This document shows, piece by piece, positions 34,679-43,711 of a DNA stretch of 64,000 bases. Origin of the DNA: Flavobacterium quisquiliarum (lineage in GTDB: Bacteria > Bacteroidota > Bacteroidia > Flavobacteriales > Flavobacteriaceae); contig NZ_WWEM01000035.1 of assembly GCF_019308285.1 (NCBI RefSeq), positions 62,001 to 126,000 of the forward strand. Direction: 5' to 3'. The translations under genes and the position numbers were made by a program. Position 1 is the first letter of the stretch; each line of letters begins with the position of its first letter. The notes below the pieces were generated by a model that saw only the letters and a list, made by a program, of their open reading frames with translations, did no database searches and had not been told where the DNA came from.

Positions 34679-35422
34679 TTAGTTTTTAGTAATCGTGTAT
34701 TTTTTCGCAGCAAAGTCTACAATGATTGTATAGTTGCCTGCTACTGTTACAGGAATATTTGCTCCTCCAGCTTCTAATGTTAAATCATTTCCATCATCAC
34801 CAAAGTTAGTATCCCATTTATCATCCAGTCTGAATTTGTATTCTCCAACTGTTAGAGGCCCTGTATAAGAGTACTTTTTAGTTGCTATATCATAGTCTAA
34901 ATTCGTATCTGGATCGTTCCAGCCATTAGGTGTTGCAGAACCAATTAATCCCCAGTTATCCCAAGCTGAATATGCTGTAACTGTTATTTTAATAGCATTA
35001 GAATACTGAACAATTCCATCTTCTCCAAGATATGATTTAATACGAATATCAGCATCTTGAGGCACAAATGGTGTTAATCCGCAATTCATAGCTGCCGAAT
35101 TAAGTTCGCCAACAGTCAAAGCTTTTGTAATATCTGTTGTTACAGCTACTACAGCGGCATTTTGAAAGTTTGTTCCTGATTTTGCCATTTCAATCTCGTA
35201 ATTTACAACAATTGGAGCACCATCATATTGTGCAGCTTCCCATTTAAAAGTTGCCGCAACTTCAGTAGCTTCTGTTTTATCAAAAACAAAAACTGTTCCT
35301 TCTGCTGGAGTAGCCAATACAGCTGCTTTTGACGGTTTTAATACCGTAATATCATCTGAATTACATGCTCCTGCCGACATTAACAGCATCGCAAAGATGC
35401 CTAGTTTGAATATATTTTTCAT
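34679..35422 (-). CDS. susE: SusE/SusF-like outer-membrane starch-binding lipoprotein
   Basis: The 247-residue lipoprotein (Cys20 in AGAC) has a SusE N-terminal domain (VLATPAEGTVFVFDKTEATEVAATFKWEAA style) followed by one carbohydrate-binding region with aromatic-rich strands (WGLIGSATPNGWNDPDTNLDY, YKFRLDDKWDTNFGDD) typical of SusE/SusF. It would bind maltodextrin at the surface next to SusCD. It is shorter than Bacteroides SusE and there is no separate SusF. It follows susD by 10 bases. Confidence 0.88.
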   Translation of the reverse strand: MKNIFKLGIFAMLLMSAGACNSDDITVLKPSKAAVLATPAEGTVFVFDKTEATEVAATFKWEAAQYDGAPIVVNYEIEMAKSGTNFQNAAVVAVTTDITKALTVGELNSAAMNCGLTPFVPQDADIRIKSYLGEDGIVQYSNAIKITVTAYSAWDNWGLIGSATPNGWNDPDTNLDYDIATKKYSYTGPLTVGEYKFRLDDKWDTNFGDDGNDLTLEAGGANIPVTVAGNYTIIVDFAAKKYTITKN

Positions 35423-35432
35423 GTTTCTGATA

Positions 35433-36998
35433 TTAGTTTGAGAACCCAGGATTTTGAGTTAATTTTGGATTAGCCTGTAATGCACTTGTAGGTATTGGAT
35501 ACAGTTTGTAAGTATCTGGAATTGCAACTCCATCTTTTACTCCACCTTTCCATGGCCATAAATAAGATCCACCAGTAAATTTTCCAAAACGAATTAAATC
35601 TTGTCTTCTGTGTCCTTCAAGATTCAGCTCTCTAGCTCTTTCATTTAAAATGAAATCTAAATTTAATTGCCCTGCAGTAATTGCTCCTCCATGAGATCTG
35701 TTTCTAACAGCATTCACATAATCTAAAGCCAAACTTGCAGATCCGCCAGCAGCGCCTCTTAATACACATTCAGCATACATTAAATAAGCGTCTGCCAATC
35801 TGAATAATGGAAAATCTGTATTAGAGAAACTTGTTGAGTTAGATGTTCCAACGAAATTTTTATTTCTAAATTTGATACTAGGATAACCATCTACCCATTT
35901 CTTATAATCATTCATTTCGTATGAATGACCAGTTGTCCAGAATAATTTTGCTCTATCATCTGGAGACGCAGCCAAATTACCATTATTAAAAAGACCATAC
36001 CAAGCTTTAGTCGCTCTGTGTCCTCCCCAACCGTCAGTAGCACCAAAATCATTAGGATTCATAGTCTCTGTACTTAGGTTTCCATTAACAATATAAGTGG
36101 TATTACCATATGCCTGACTCACAACTGCATCTGCAATTAAAGTGTAAATAATCTCTGGTGAAGTATCATTATCTCCAGAAAAAACACTCACAAAATTTGG
36201 AGCAAGCGTGTAACCGCCTTCATCGATTACTTTTTTAGTATACGTTAATGCATCATCATATCTTTGTGTTCCTGTATACACTTCTGCATTCAAATATAAT
36301 TTTGCCAATAACATTCTAACAACATTTCTATCTGCTTTACCATAAGATTTTGTCGGAGTAATTACACCTTCAATATCTTTTAATTCAGATTCGATAAAAT
36401 TGAAAAGCTCTACTCTTGTAGATTCGTTCTTTGGTGTTGGAGTATTAATATCATCTTCGGTTGTAATAGCACCTTTACCAAAACAATCTGTTAAATAATA
36501 ATAAGCTAATGCTCGTAAAAAACGCAGCTCTGCAATATGATTTTCACGGTTTGGAATATTAGCTGATGATGTTTTTAAAACTTTAATCAAATTGCTTGAC
36601 TGAGAAATAGTATAATAAGCTCTATCATATAAATATCTAAAAAACTTATTATTTGGTGTCCAGCCGCTTGTTGTAGTCAGCTGATCCAGACCATCATCTC
36701 CCCAACGGTTTTTCATACCATCAGCAGAAAAATCCTGTAGGTTTATGATTCCTCTAAGAAATGCAGCTTCTCCCGGGTCTGGCGTAACTATATCTGTAGA
36801 ACCTGGTCCATCAGGTCCCGAAAGAGCAAAAGTTCCATAAATTTTAGAAACTAAACCATCTACAGCATTTGGATCTTGCTCTAAAAGCTTATCCAAGGTC
36901 AATTCAACTTTTGGTTCTGTATTCAAATCATCCACACAAGAGGCGAAAAAGAATAGAACTAAAAATGCTCCTATAATCTTAAATTTAAACTGATTCAT
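35433..36998 (-). CDS. susD: SusD-like glycan-binding lipoprotein
   Basis: The 521-residue lipoprotein (Cys21 in FASC) is the lid and glycan-binding partner of SusC. It has the SusD N-terminal helices and TPR-like region (AELRFLRALAYYYLTDCFGKG) and the C-terminal SusD/RagB domain (LNERARELNLEGHRRQDLIRFGKF). It is 15 bases downstream of susC. Specificity for maltodextrin is inferred from the surrounding amylolytic genes. Confidence 0.95.
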   Translation of the reverse strand: MNQFKFKIIGAFLVLFFFASCVDDLNTEPKVELTLDKLLEQDPNAVDGLVSKIYGTFALSGPDGPGSTDIVTPDPGEAAFLRGIINLQDFSADGMKNRWGDDGLDQLTTTSGWTPNNKFFRYLYDRAYYTISQSSNLIKVLKTSSANIPNRENHIAELRFLRALAYYYLTDCFGKGAITTEDDINTPTPKNESTRVELFNFIESELKDIEGVITPTKSYGKADRNVVRMLLAKLYLNAEVYTGTQRYDDALTYTKKVIDEGGYTLAPNFVSVFSGDNDTSPEIIYTLIADAVVSQAYGNTTYIVNGNLSTETMNPNDFGATDGWGGHRATKAWYGLFNNGNLAASPDDRAKLFWTTGHSYEMNDYKKWVDGYPSIKFRNKNFVGTSNSTSFSNTDFPLFRLADAYLMYAECVLRGAAGGSASLALDYVNAVRNRSHGGAITAGQLNLDFILNERARELNLEGHRRQDLIRFGKFTGGSYLWPWKGGVKDGVAIPDTYKLYPIPTSALQANPKLTQNPGFSN

Positions 36999-37013
36999 CT
37001 TTATATTTTTTTA

Positions 37014-40000
37014 TTAAAAATCTAAGTTCAGACCAAAACTGAAAGTTCTAGATCTTGGATAGAAATTATTATCAATTGCATTGAAATTCTCTGGATCTAC
37101 TCCTGTATAATCTGTTACAATAAATACATTGTTAGCCGCTGCATATAATCTTAAAACAGCACCTTTAATAGCTTTATCGAAATTATACCCTAGAGTGATG
37201 TTTTGGCAACGTAAGAAACTAGCATCTTCTAAATAAAAATCAGAAAAAGGAACATTTCCGTTGATGGTTTTAAAATCAAATTCTGTATCCAAAACATTTG
37301 TCAAACTTATTGAGTTAGCTGGTAAAGCTTTATCAATAAAACCTGATTGTAATTTTCTTGCATTATATACTTTACCTCCAATTTGTCCATTGAAAGTTGT
37401 TGATAAGTCAAACTTTTTATAGTTCGCCGTAAGTCCAAAACCATAAGTCCAGTTTGGTCTTAAAGCAACATAAGATCTGTCGCTGTCATTAATAACACCA
37501 TCTCCATTTTTGTCAACAAAAGCATTTTCAATTGGTCTGTTATTTGAATCATAAACTTGTTCAAAAACCCAAGCAGAATATGGCTGCTGTCCTACAGTAT
37601 TGTAAGCAATTTTCTGACCTGTTCCAACTGGAATTGTCGATGCATTATCCACATTTGTTGTTCTATTGTTCAAGTCTGTAATTTTACCAATGTTATAAGC
37701 AATGTTTCCATTAACAGATAAATTGAAATCTTCTTTTCTTATTACCTTAACATTTAAGTTTGATTCGAAACCTCTGTTTTTCATACTTCCCACATTCGAA
37801 ACAAATTCATTTGTCAATGCCTGACCTGGAGAAGCCGAAACTACAGAAAGTAAATCTTTTGTATATTTTTGATAAGCATCGATAGAACCTGTAACGATAT
37901 CATTTTCAAATAATCCGAAATCAATTCCTACGTTATAAGTAGTGGTTTTTTCCCAAGTAAGATCTTCGTTGTAAGGTTTTGCATAGTATCCGTTAACTCC
38001 TGGAATGTATGTACTTGATGCACTAGTTGGTGCAAACAAAGCACTATATGGATAAGATCCTGCAACTCCAGTGATATCCTGTTGACCAGTGATACCGTAA
38101 CCTAATCTTATTTTTAAATCATTAAATGTTTTTGAGTCTTTCAAGAATGTTTCATCTTTAACTCTCCATGCGAATCCAGCAGCTGGGAAATACCCCCATC
38201 TATTATCTTCTTGGAATAAAGAAGATCCGTCTGCTCTTAAAGTCAATGTAAATAGATATTTATCTAATAAGTCAAAATTACCTCTACCAAAGAATGACTG
38301 CAAGTTTCTCTCGTTATAATATCTGTTATTTGGATTAGAAGGATTTGGCGTAACCTCTCTTAAACCAGTTGAAGTATTATATCTAAAAATCTCTTTATTA
38401 CCGTCTGTAACAAAGTTTTGATAAGAATAACCAGCCTGAGCATCTACTCTGGTAACAAATCCGCTTAAACTTTTGTTGTAAGCAAAATAAGCGTCTAAAG
38501 TTTTGTTATTAACTGTTTGATTTTCGGCATAATTCAATCCTGGATTAAAAACATAAGTTGGCGGATTTGTTCCTGCAGAGTTATCTATTTGATACGTCTG
38601 AATAGCATTATCACTGAAAACTTCTCTAATTTTTGATTTAGAAACTTCAAGACCTCCATTAACAACAGCTCTTAAACCGTCTACAAATGGTAGTTTATAA
38701 TCTAATTCAATATTCCCTAATAATTTTTGAACTTCCTCAGGACGAGATCTCTGATTTAAAATTGCAAGTGGATTTTGTGCACCACTAATAGAATTATTAG
38801 CATTAAGCAACTGATAATACCCTCCAAATATATTGCTTGAAGCTCCTGGATTATCATAAGCTGGTTTAGTTGGATCCATTCCTAATGCGCTGCCAATAAC
38901 AGCATCTGCATCAATAGCATTCTTTTTAACAGAAATACCTTTCGCATTAAAATCAATTTTTAAACTATTATTAAATAAAGTTGGTGAAAGTTTAATAGAT
39001 CCTGTATATCTTTCTAAATCATTTGTTTTAACAACACCTTCATTTTTAGCATATCCAACCGAAGCTCTGAAAGGAACTTTACCAAATAAGTTAGCTCTCG
39101 CACTAAAGTTGTTGTCTGTAGAAATTGATTGTCTGTAGATTAAGTCCTGCCAATCTGTATTATACAAAGTTCTGCCTTCGATTTCAGGAGTTGCCGGATT
39201 ATCAATAACAGCAGTACCGTTTGGCACTCCCAATAAACTAGTATATCCTGGGTGGTATTTTTGCATAAAAGCAGTAAATTGTGGCCCTGACATCATATCA
39301 ACAGGATTATTTACTTTTCCAGTTGTAATAGTTGATGAGAAGTTGAATTTTGGAGCTCCGCTAACACCTTTTTTAGTCGTAATGATAATTACACCATTTG
39401 AAGCTCGTGAACCGTAAATAGCCGTAGCAGATGCATCTTTCAAGATAGCAAACGTATCAATATCATTTGGATTGATTAATGTTAACGGGTTAGCAATTCC
39501 CGCTGGATTAGTATTATCAATCGGCACACCATCAATAATAATCAATGGATTGTTATTTCCTGATAATGAACTTCCTCCTCTAATTCTAATGTTTGGATTA
39601 GCGTCTGGCTGACCACCATCTGTAGTGATTCTAACTCCGGCAGCTCTACCAACAAGCAGCTGATCAGCTGAACCAACAGGTCCTTTATTAAGTTGATTTG
39701 CAGATAAAACGGCTACCGCACCTGTAGCATCCTTTTTCTTAACAGTACCATAACCTACTTGTACTACAACTTCTTGTAATTGATTTGTATCTTCGCTTAA
39801 AGAGACAGCTAAGTTTTTTTGACCATTAAATGCGATAGTTTCTGTTTTGTATCCAATAAATGAAACTAAAATTTTGTCTCCATTTTTCAGATTTGGTAAT
39901 TGAAATTTACCATCAAAATCAGTAGAGGTACCTCCTACAGCACCTTGTACATTTACATTTACTCCCGGAATTGGCTGACCCGTGGCACGATCAGTTACTG

Positions 40001-40082
40001 TTCCACTTAAAGTGCTTTGAGCTAACACAGTAAACGGAAGCAGAAGGAATAAAAATAACAACTTTTTGTAAATTGTTTTCAT
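37014..40082 (-). CDS. susC: SusC-like TonB-dependent transporter
   Basis: The 1022-residue outer-membrane protein has a signal peptide (ending VLAQS), a carboxypeptidase-regulatory-like domain (LSGTVTDRATGQPIPGVNV), the SusC/RagA plug (VVVQVGYGTVKKKDATGAV, then IRGGSSLSGNNNPLIIIDG and SRASNGVIIITTKKG) and a 22-strand barrel ending in FGLNLDF. It imports oligosaccharides using TonB energy with SusD as lid. A promoter with TTG and TAATTTTG boxes is visible on the minus strand at 40148-40176. It leads a susC-susD-susE(-amylase) operon. Confidence 0.96.
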   Translation of the reverse strand: MKTIYKKLLFLFLLLPFTVLAQSTLSGTVTDRATGQPIPGVNVNVQGAVGGTSTDFDGKFQLPNLKNGDKILVSFIGYKTETIAFNGQKNLAVSLSEDTNQLQEVVVQVGYGTVKKKDATGAVAVLSANQLNKGPVGSADQLLVGRAAGVRITTDGGQPDANPNIRIRGGSSLSGNNNPLIIIDGVPIDNTNPAGIANPLTLINPNDIDTFAILKDASATAIYGSRASNGVIIITTKKGVSGAPKFNFSSTITTGKVNNPVDMMSGPQFTAFMQKYHPGYTSLLGVPNGTAVIDNPATPEIEGRTLYNTDWQDLIYRQSISTDNNFSARANLFGKVPFRASVGYAKNEGVVKTNDLERYTGSIKLSPTLFNNSLKIDFNAKGISVKKNAIDADAVIGSALGMDPTKPAYDNPGASSNIFGGYYQLLNANNSISGAQNPLAILNQRSRPEEVQKLLGNIELDYKLPFVDGLRAVVNGGLEVSKSKIREVFSDNAIQTYQIDNSAGTNPPTYVFNPGLNYAENQTVNNKTLDAYFAYNKSLSGFVTRVDAQAGYSYQNFVTDGNKEIFRYNTSTGLREVTPNPSNPNNRYYNERNLQSFFGRGNFDLLDKYLFTLTLRADGSSLFQEDNRWGYFPAAGFAWRVKDETFLKDSKTFNDLKIRLGYGITGQQDITGVAGSYPYSALFAPTSASSTYIPGVNGYYAKPYNEDLTWEKTTTYNVGIDFGLFENDIVTGSIDAYQKYTKDLLSVVSASPGQALTNEFVSNVGSMKNRGFESNLNVKVIRKEDFNLSVNGNIAYNIGKITDLNNRTTNVDNASTIPVGTGQKIAYNTVGQQPYSAWVFEQVYDSNNRPIENAFVDKNGDGVINDSDRSYVALRPNWTYGFGLTANYKKFDLSTTFNGQIGGKVYNARKLQSGFIDKALPANSISLTNVLDTEFDFKTINGNVPFSDFYLEDASFLRCQNITLGYNFDKAIKGAVLRLYAAANNVFIVTDYTGVDPENFNAIDNNFYPRSRTFSFGLNLDF

Positions 40083-40147
40083 ACTTTTTGTTTAAATTAG
40101 TTTGAGTTTGTGAATGTTAGTTAAGTTTTTAATTTTACTTCGAATTT

Positions 40148-40176
40148 CAAAATTATGAATTTATTAACATGCTCAA
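40148..40176 (-). promoter_or_regulatory. Probable promoter of susCDE
   Basis: On the minus strand TTG (40176-40174) and TAATTTTG (40155-40148) are 18 bases apart, matching the Bacteroidota promoter. The predicted leader of susC is about 60 bases. Confidence 0.65.
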
Positions 40177-40242
40177 CCAGAGACAATTTTTATTGCTTTA
40201 CGAAAACGTGGTAGTGTTGAAAACTTTCTATTTTTTGTAATC

Positions 40243-40256
40243 TTTTCGTATGAAAA
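40243..40256. promoter_or_regulatory. Candidate operator upstream of the LacI-type gene
   Basis: TTTTCGTATGAAAA is an inverted repeat (TTTTC/GAAAA) directly before a plausible lacI-type promoter (TTG 40257-40259, 20 bases, TACCTTTA 40280-40287). TACGAAAA at 40199-40206 forms a second, wider pair with TTTTCGTA. Binding by the adjacent regulator is inference. Confidence 0.35.
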
Positions 40257-40317
40257 TTGTCAATTATAAAAATTTCAGATACCTTTATTATCAATTAGAT
40301 TTTTTTCAATTAACAAC

Positions 40318-41352
40318 ATGAAACGCAAAATAACCCTAAAACAGATTGCAAAGGAGCTTGACGTATCTATTTCAACTGTTTCAAAATCACTAAGAAACAG
40401 CCTTGAAATTGGAGAAGAAACCCGACTAAAAGTTCAGGCTTTTGCGAAGTTTTACAACTATAAGCCAAACAATATTGCTCTTAGTTTAAAAAACCGAAAA
40501 ACCAAGAGTATTGGTATCATTATTCCTGAAATTGTACACTACTTTTTCTCTACTGTAATTAACGGAATTGAACAGGTTGCGAACGAATATGGCTATAGTG
40601 TTGTTATCTGTGTATCGGATGATTCTTTCGATAAAGAAGTCCTGAATATGGAGATGTTAGCCAATGGAAGTATCGATGGTTTTATCATGTCTCTTTCTAA
40701 AGAAACTCAATATAAAGGCGATTTTCATCATATCACAGAAGTTATAAATCAAGGAATGCCGGTTGTCATGTTTGACCGTGTTACCAATGATATATTATGC
40801 GATAAAGTAATTATCGATGATAAATCAGCAGCTTATGAAGCTGTTCAGAGTTTAATTGACAGTGGACGTAAAAAAATCGCATTAGTAACAACTGTTGACT
40901 ATGTAAGTGTTGGAAAATTAAGAACTGACGGTTACGAAAAAGCTTTATTAGATAATGGATTGCCTTTTAATGAAGATTTAATCATAAAAATTGAAGATGT
41001 AGACACCTGCGAAATTACCATAAGCCAGCTTTTACATGATCGTGCTTTTGATGCCGTTTTTGCTGTAAATGAGCTTTTTGCTGTTACGATTATCAAAACA
41101 GCCAATAAAATGGGATTAAAAGTGCCTGAAGATTTAGCCGTAATTGCTTTTACTGACGGAATTATCTCTAAATATTCAACTCCAACCATTACAACTGTTA
41201 GCCAAAGTGGTGAAAAAATGGGCAATAAAGCAGCTAAAATGCTGATCGAAAGAATTGAAGCCGAGGAAGATGATGATGATGAAGAACACAATGAAAACTA
41301 TATCACAGAAGTCATAGAAACACACCTTATAAAACGAGAATCTACTGACTAA
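40318..41352 (+). CDS. LacI-family regulator of the maltodextrin locus
   Basis: The 344-residue protein has a LacI helix-turn-helix at the N-terminus (TLKQIAKELDVSISTVSKSL, then KVQAFAKFYNYKPN), the hinge, and a periplasmic-binding-protein-like sensor domain (SIGIIIPEIVHYFFSTVINGIEQ, GFIMSL, VVMFDRV). It is divergent from susC and upstream of the sugar transporter and GH65 genes, so it probably controls both arms. Bacteroides uses SusR here, a different protein. Odd feature: an acidic insert (EAEEDDDDEEHNEN) at about residues 314-327 near the C-terminus. Confidence 0.92.
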   Translation: MKRKITLKQIAKELDVSISTVSKSLRNSLEIGEETRLKVQAFAKFYNYKPNNIALSLKNRKTKSIGIIIPEIVHYFFSTVINGIEQVANEYGYSVVICVSDDSFDKEVLNMEMLANGSIDGFIMSLSKETQYKGDFHHITEVINQGMPVVMFDRVTNDILCDKVIIDDKSAAYEAVQSLIDSGRKKIALVTTVDYVSVGKLRTDGYEKALLDNGLPFNEDLIIKIEDVDTCEITISQLLHDRAFDAVFAVNELFAVTIIKTANKMGLKVPEDLAVIAFTDGIISKYSTPTITTVSQSGEKMGNKAAKMLIERIEAEEDDDDEEHNENYITEVIETHLIKRESTD

Positions 41353-41375
41353 TTTTCTTGAAATCAACACTTTCT

Positions 41376-41406
41376 AAAGCCGTAAAAAATATTTATGGCT
41401 TTTTTA
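41376..41406 (+). terminator. Terminator of the LacI-type gene
   Basis: AAAGCC (41376-41381) and GGCTTT (41398-41403) form a stem extended by AT pairs and followed by T. It lies 24 bases past the regulator stop. Confidence 0.65.
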
Positions 41407-41486
41407 TTAGCATATATAAAAAAATAATTTATAATTTTACGCCCGTCAAGGCTTTTACTTTTACTTCGAAAAAAACAGTAAGTTTT

Positions 41487-41505
41487 GATAAGCAAAGCGC
41501 TTATC
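41487..41505. promoter_or_regulatory. Candidate LacI-type operator before the sugar transporter gene
   Basis: GATAAGC and GCTTATC form a perfect 7-bp inverted repeat with five bases between. Within it AAGCGCTT (41495-41502) is an 8-bp palindrome with the central CG typical of LacI/CcpA-type operators. It is 24 bases before the transporter ATG, well placed to control the transporter-pgmB-GH65-GH97 arm. Confidence 0.55.
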
Positions 41506-41529
41506 GTATAATTTTTTCAAATTACGATA

Positions 41530-42885
41530 ATGGAAAAGCGTAAATTAAGTTTCTGGGAAATTTGGAACATGAGTTTCGGTTTCTTGGGAATCCAAATGGG
41601 GTTTGCATTACAAAATGCAAATGCCAGCAGAATTCTTCAAATTTTTGGTGCCGACGTACATGAACTTTCATGGTTCTGGATTATTGCCCCTCTTATGGGA
41701 TTAATAGTCCAGCCAATCATAGGTCATTACAGCGATAAAACTTGGGGAAGATTCGGCAGACGAAAACCTTTCTTTTTAGTGGGAGCCGTTTTAGCTTCGG
41801 TGGGATTAATTTTAATGCCGCAGGCTAATATTTTCATTTCTGTTTTACCTGCCTTATGGGTTGGAGCCGGAATGTTAATGATTATGGACGCTTCTTTCAA
41901 CATCGCCATGGAGCCTTTTCGCGCTCTTGTTGGTGATAATTTAAGAACAGATCAGCGTACTGCAGGATTTAGTATCCAAACTTCTTTAATTGGTTTTGGA
42001 GCTGTAATTGGTTCAGCATTACCGTATATTTTAACGAAATATTTTGGAGTTCCCAATAGCACAGTTCCTGGAAGTGTTCCATTAAATCTAACTTTGTCAT
42101 TCATAATTGGCGCAGCAGTTTTAATTGGTTCTATCTTAGTAACTTTATTCACTACAAAGGAATATTCACCAGAAGAATTGGCAAAATTCGAAGATCCTCA
42201 AAATGATGCGATTTCTGATTCTGAAGAAAAATCAAAAATCACAGACATTTTTACTGATTTTGCAAAAATGCCAACAACCATGCGCCAGCTGAGCTGGGTA
42301 CAGTTTTTTTCTTGGTTTGGATTATTCGGAATGTGGGTTTTTACAACGCCTGCAATCGCACATCACATTTACGGATTACCTCTAGAAGACACTTCAAGCC
42401 AGCAATACCAAGATGCTGGTGACTGGGTCGGAATTCTATTTGGAGTTTACAACTTAGTTTCTGCTATTGTCGCTTTGTTTTTCTTACCATACATCGCAAA
42501 AAAAATTGGAAGAAAATCAACTCATGCCGCTTCATTAATCATTGGAGGAATAGGTTTAATCTCTATTTACTTTATGCCAAATGAAGACTGGGTTGTGCTG
42601 CCAATGATTTTAATTGGAGTTGCCTGGGCGAGTATTCTGGCAATGCCATATGCAATTCTTGCGGGATCTATTGCTCCAAAAAAGATGGGAGTTTACATGG
42701 GAATCTTCAACTTTTTTGTTGTTATTCCACAAATTGTAAACGCATTAATTGGCGGTCCAATTGTAAAATACCTTTACAATGGTGATGCAATTTATGCCTT
42801 AATTACCAGCGGAGTAAGCTTTTTAATTGCCGCTCTTTTGGTCTACAAAGTAAAAGACGTAGACGACACTATTCAAAAATCATAA
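41530..42885 (+). CDS. MFS sugar transporter (SLC45/GPH-like), probable maltose importer
   Basis: The 451-residue, 12-helix protein begins SFWEIWNMSFGFLGIQMGFALQ and has PLMGLIVQPIIGHYSDKTW followed by GRFGRRKPFF, the features of the SLC45-like sugar:proton symporters found in Bacteroidota starch loci. It would bring maltose or small maltodextrins from the periplasm to the cytoplasm, where the GH65 enzyme acts. pgmB follows after 18 bases. Confidence 0.9.
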   Translation: MEKRKLSFWEIWNMSFGFLGIQMGFALQNANASRILQIFGADVHELSWFWIIAPLMGLIVQPIIGHYSDKTWGRFGRRKPFFLVGAVLASVGLILMPQANIFISVLPALWVGAGMLMIMDASFNIAMEPFRALVGDNLRTDQRTAGFSIQTSLIGFGAVIGSALPYILTKYFGVPNSTVPGSVPLNLTLSFIIGAAVLIGSILVTLFTTKEYSPEELAKFEDPQNDAISDSEEKSKITDIFTDFAKMPTTMRQLSWVQFFSWFGLFGMWVFTTPAIAHHIYGLPLEDTSSQQYQDAGDWVGILFGVYNLVSAIVALFFLPYIAKKIGRKSTHAASLIIGGIGLISIYFMPNEDWVVLPMILIGVAWASILAMPYAILAGSIAPKKMGVYMGIFNFFVVIPQIVNALIGGPIVKYLYNGDAIYALITSGVSFLIAALLVYKVKDVDDTIQKS

Positions 42886-42903
42886 AGAAGAATTTCAATT
42901 ATA

Positions 42904-43557
42904 ATGAACAAAAAAGCTTTCATATTCGATCTTGACGGCGTGATCGTTGATACCGCTAAATACCACTTTTTGGCTTGGCAGAAAATTGCCCAATCATTAA
43001 ATATAAATTTTACACTTGAAGACAACGAACTTTTAAAAGGCGTTAGCCGTGTTCGTTCGCTAGACATTATACTTGGGTTAGGAAATGTTCAGGCCACTCA
43101 GGAACAGAAAGATCAATGGTTAATTCAAAAAAATGAAGATTACCTATCTTATTTAGTTGATATGGATGAAAGTGAGGTTCTTCCAGGAGTTTTAAAAATT
43201 CTAAAACTATTAAAAGATAAAAACCAAGGAATTGCACTAGGCTCTGCCAGCAAAAATGCAAGACCAATTCTAGAAAAAACAGGTGTTCTATCTTACTTCG
43301 ATGTTATTGTTGACGGAAACGACGTTACCAATGCAAAACCAGACCCTGAAGTTTTCTTAAAAGCGGCTCAATTATTACATATTGATCCAAAAAATTCAAT
43401 TGTTTTTGAAGATTCTGTTGCCGGAATTCAGGCAGCAAATATCGGAGAAATGGTAAGTGTGGGAATTGGTGAGGAAACAATTTTACATGAAGCTGATTAT
43501 ATCTTTAAAGATTTCACTTTTATAGATGAAACTTTTATCGACAAGTTAATAAATTAG
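42904..43557 (+). CDS. pgmB: Beta-phosphoglucomutase
   Basis: The 217-residue HAD enzyme converts beta-glucose 1-phosphate to glucose 6-phosphate. Motif I is FDLDGVIVDTAKYHFLAW with both catalytic Asp residues; the cap has LLKGVSRVRSLDIIL, the substrate-recognition loop of this subfamily; motif II is LGSASKNA and motif IV is VFEDSVAGIQAA. Beta-glucose 1-phosphate is the product of the GH65 phosphorylase encoded next, so the two form a phosphorolytic maltose pathway. Its stop codon lies inside a long inverted repeat. Confidence 0.95.
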   Translation: MNKKAFIFDLDGVIVDTAKYHFLAWQKIAQSLNINFTLEDNELLKGVSRVRSLDIILGLGNVQATQEQKDQWLIQKNEDYLSYLVDMDESEVLPGVLKILKLLKDKNQGIALGSASKNARPILEKTGVLSYFDVIVDGNDVTNAKPDPEVFLKAAQLLHIDPKNSIVFEDSVAGIQAANIGEMVSVGIGEETILHEADYIFKDFTFIDETFIDKLIN

Positions 43558-43692
43558 AAAATGTGCCAATTTGATAAGTATCAAATTGAAACAAATTAAG
43601 AAACAGTTCCAAATCATCAATCAAAACATTACAAACAATCAGTAATTAGAAATAGCCATAAAATAATTATCAAATTGGCACATTTTCTAATT
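43552..43692. repeat. 26-bp perfect inverted repeat between pgmB and the GH65 gene
   Basis: Arms 43552-43577 and 43667-43692 are exact reverse complements (core ATGTGCCAATTTGATAA). The left arm includes the pgmB stop codon. Inside, AATTTGATA and TATCAAATT (43568-43587) give a nested palindrome. The spacer of 89 bases has no gene. No T-run terminator is present. Confidence 0.9.
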
Positions 43693-43711
43693 CTCTAATT
43701 AAAGAAAACAA

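Noticed and set aside
40932..41370. Ser-rich and Phe-rich ORFs opposite the LacI-type gene
   Set aside because: The Ser run is the antisense of the GAT/GAA acidic tract; no independent support.
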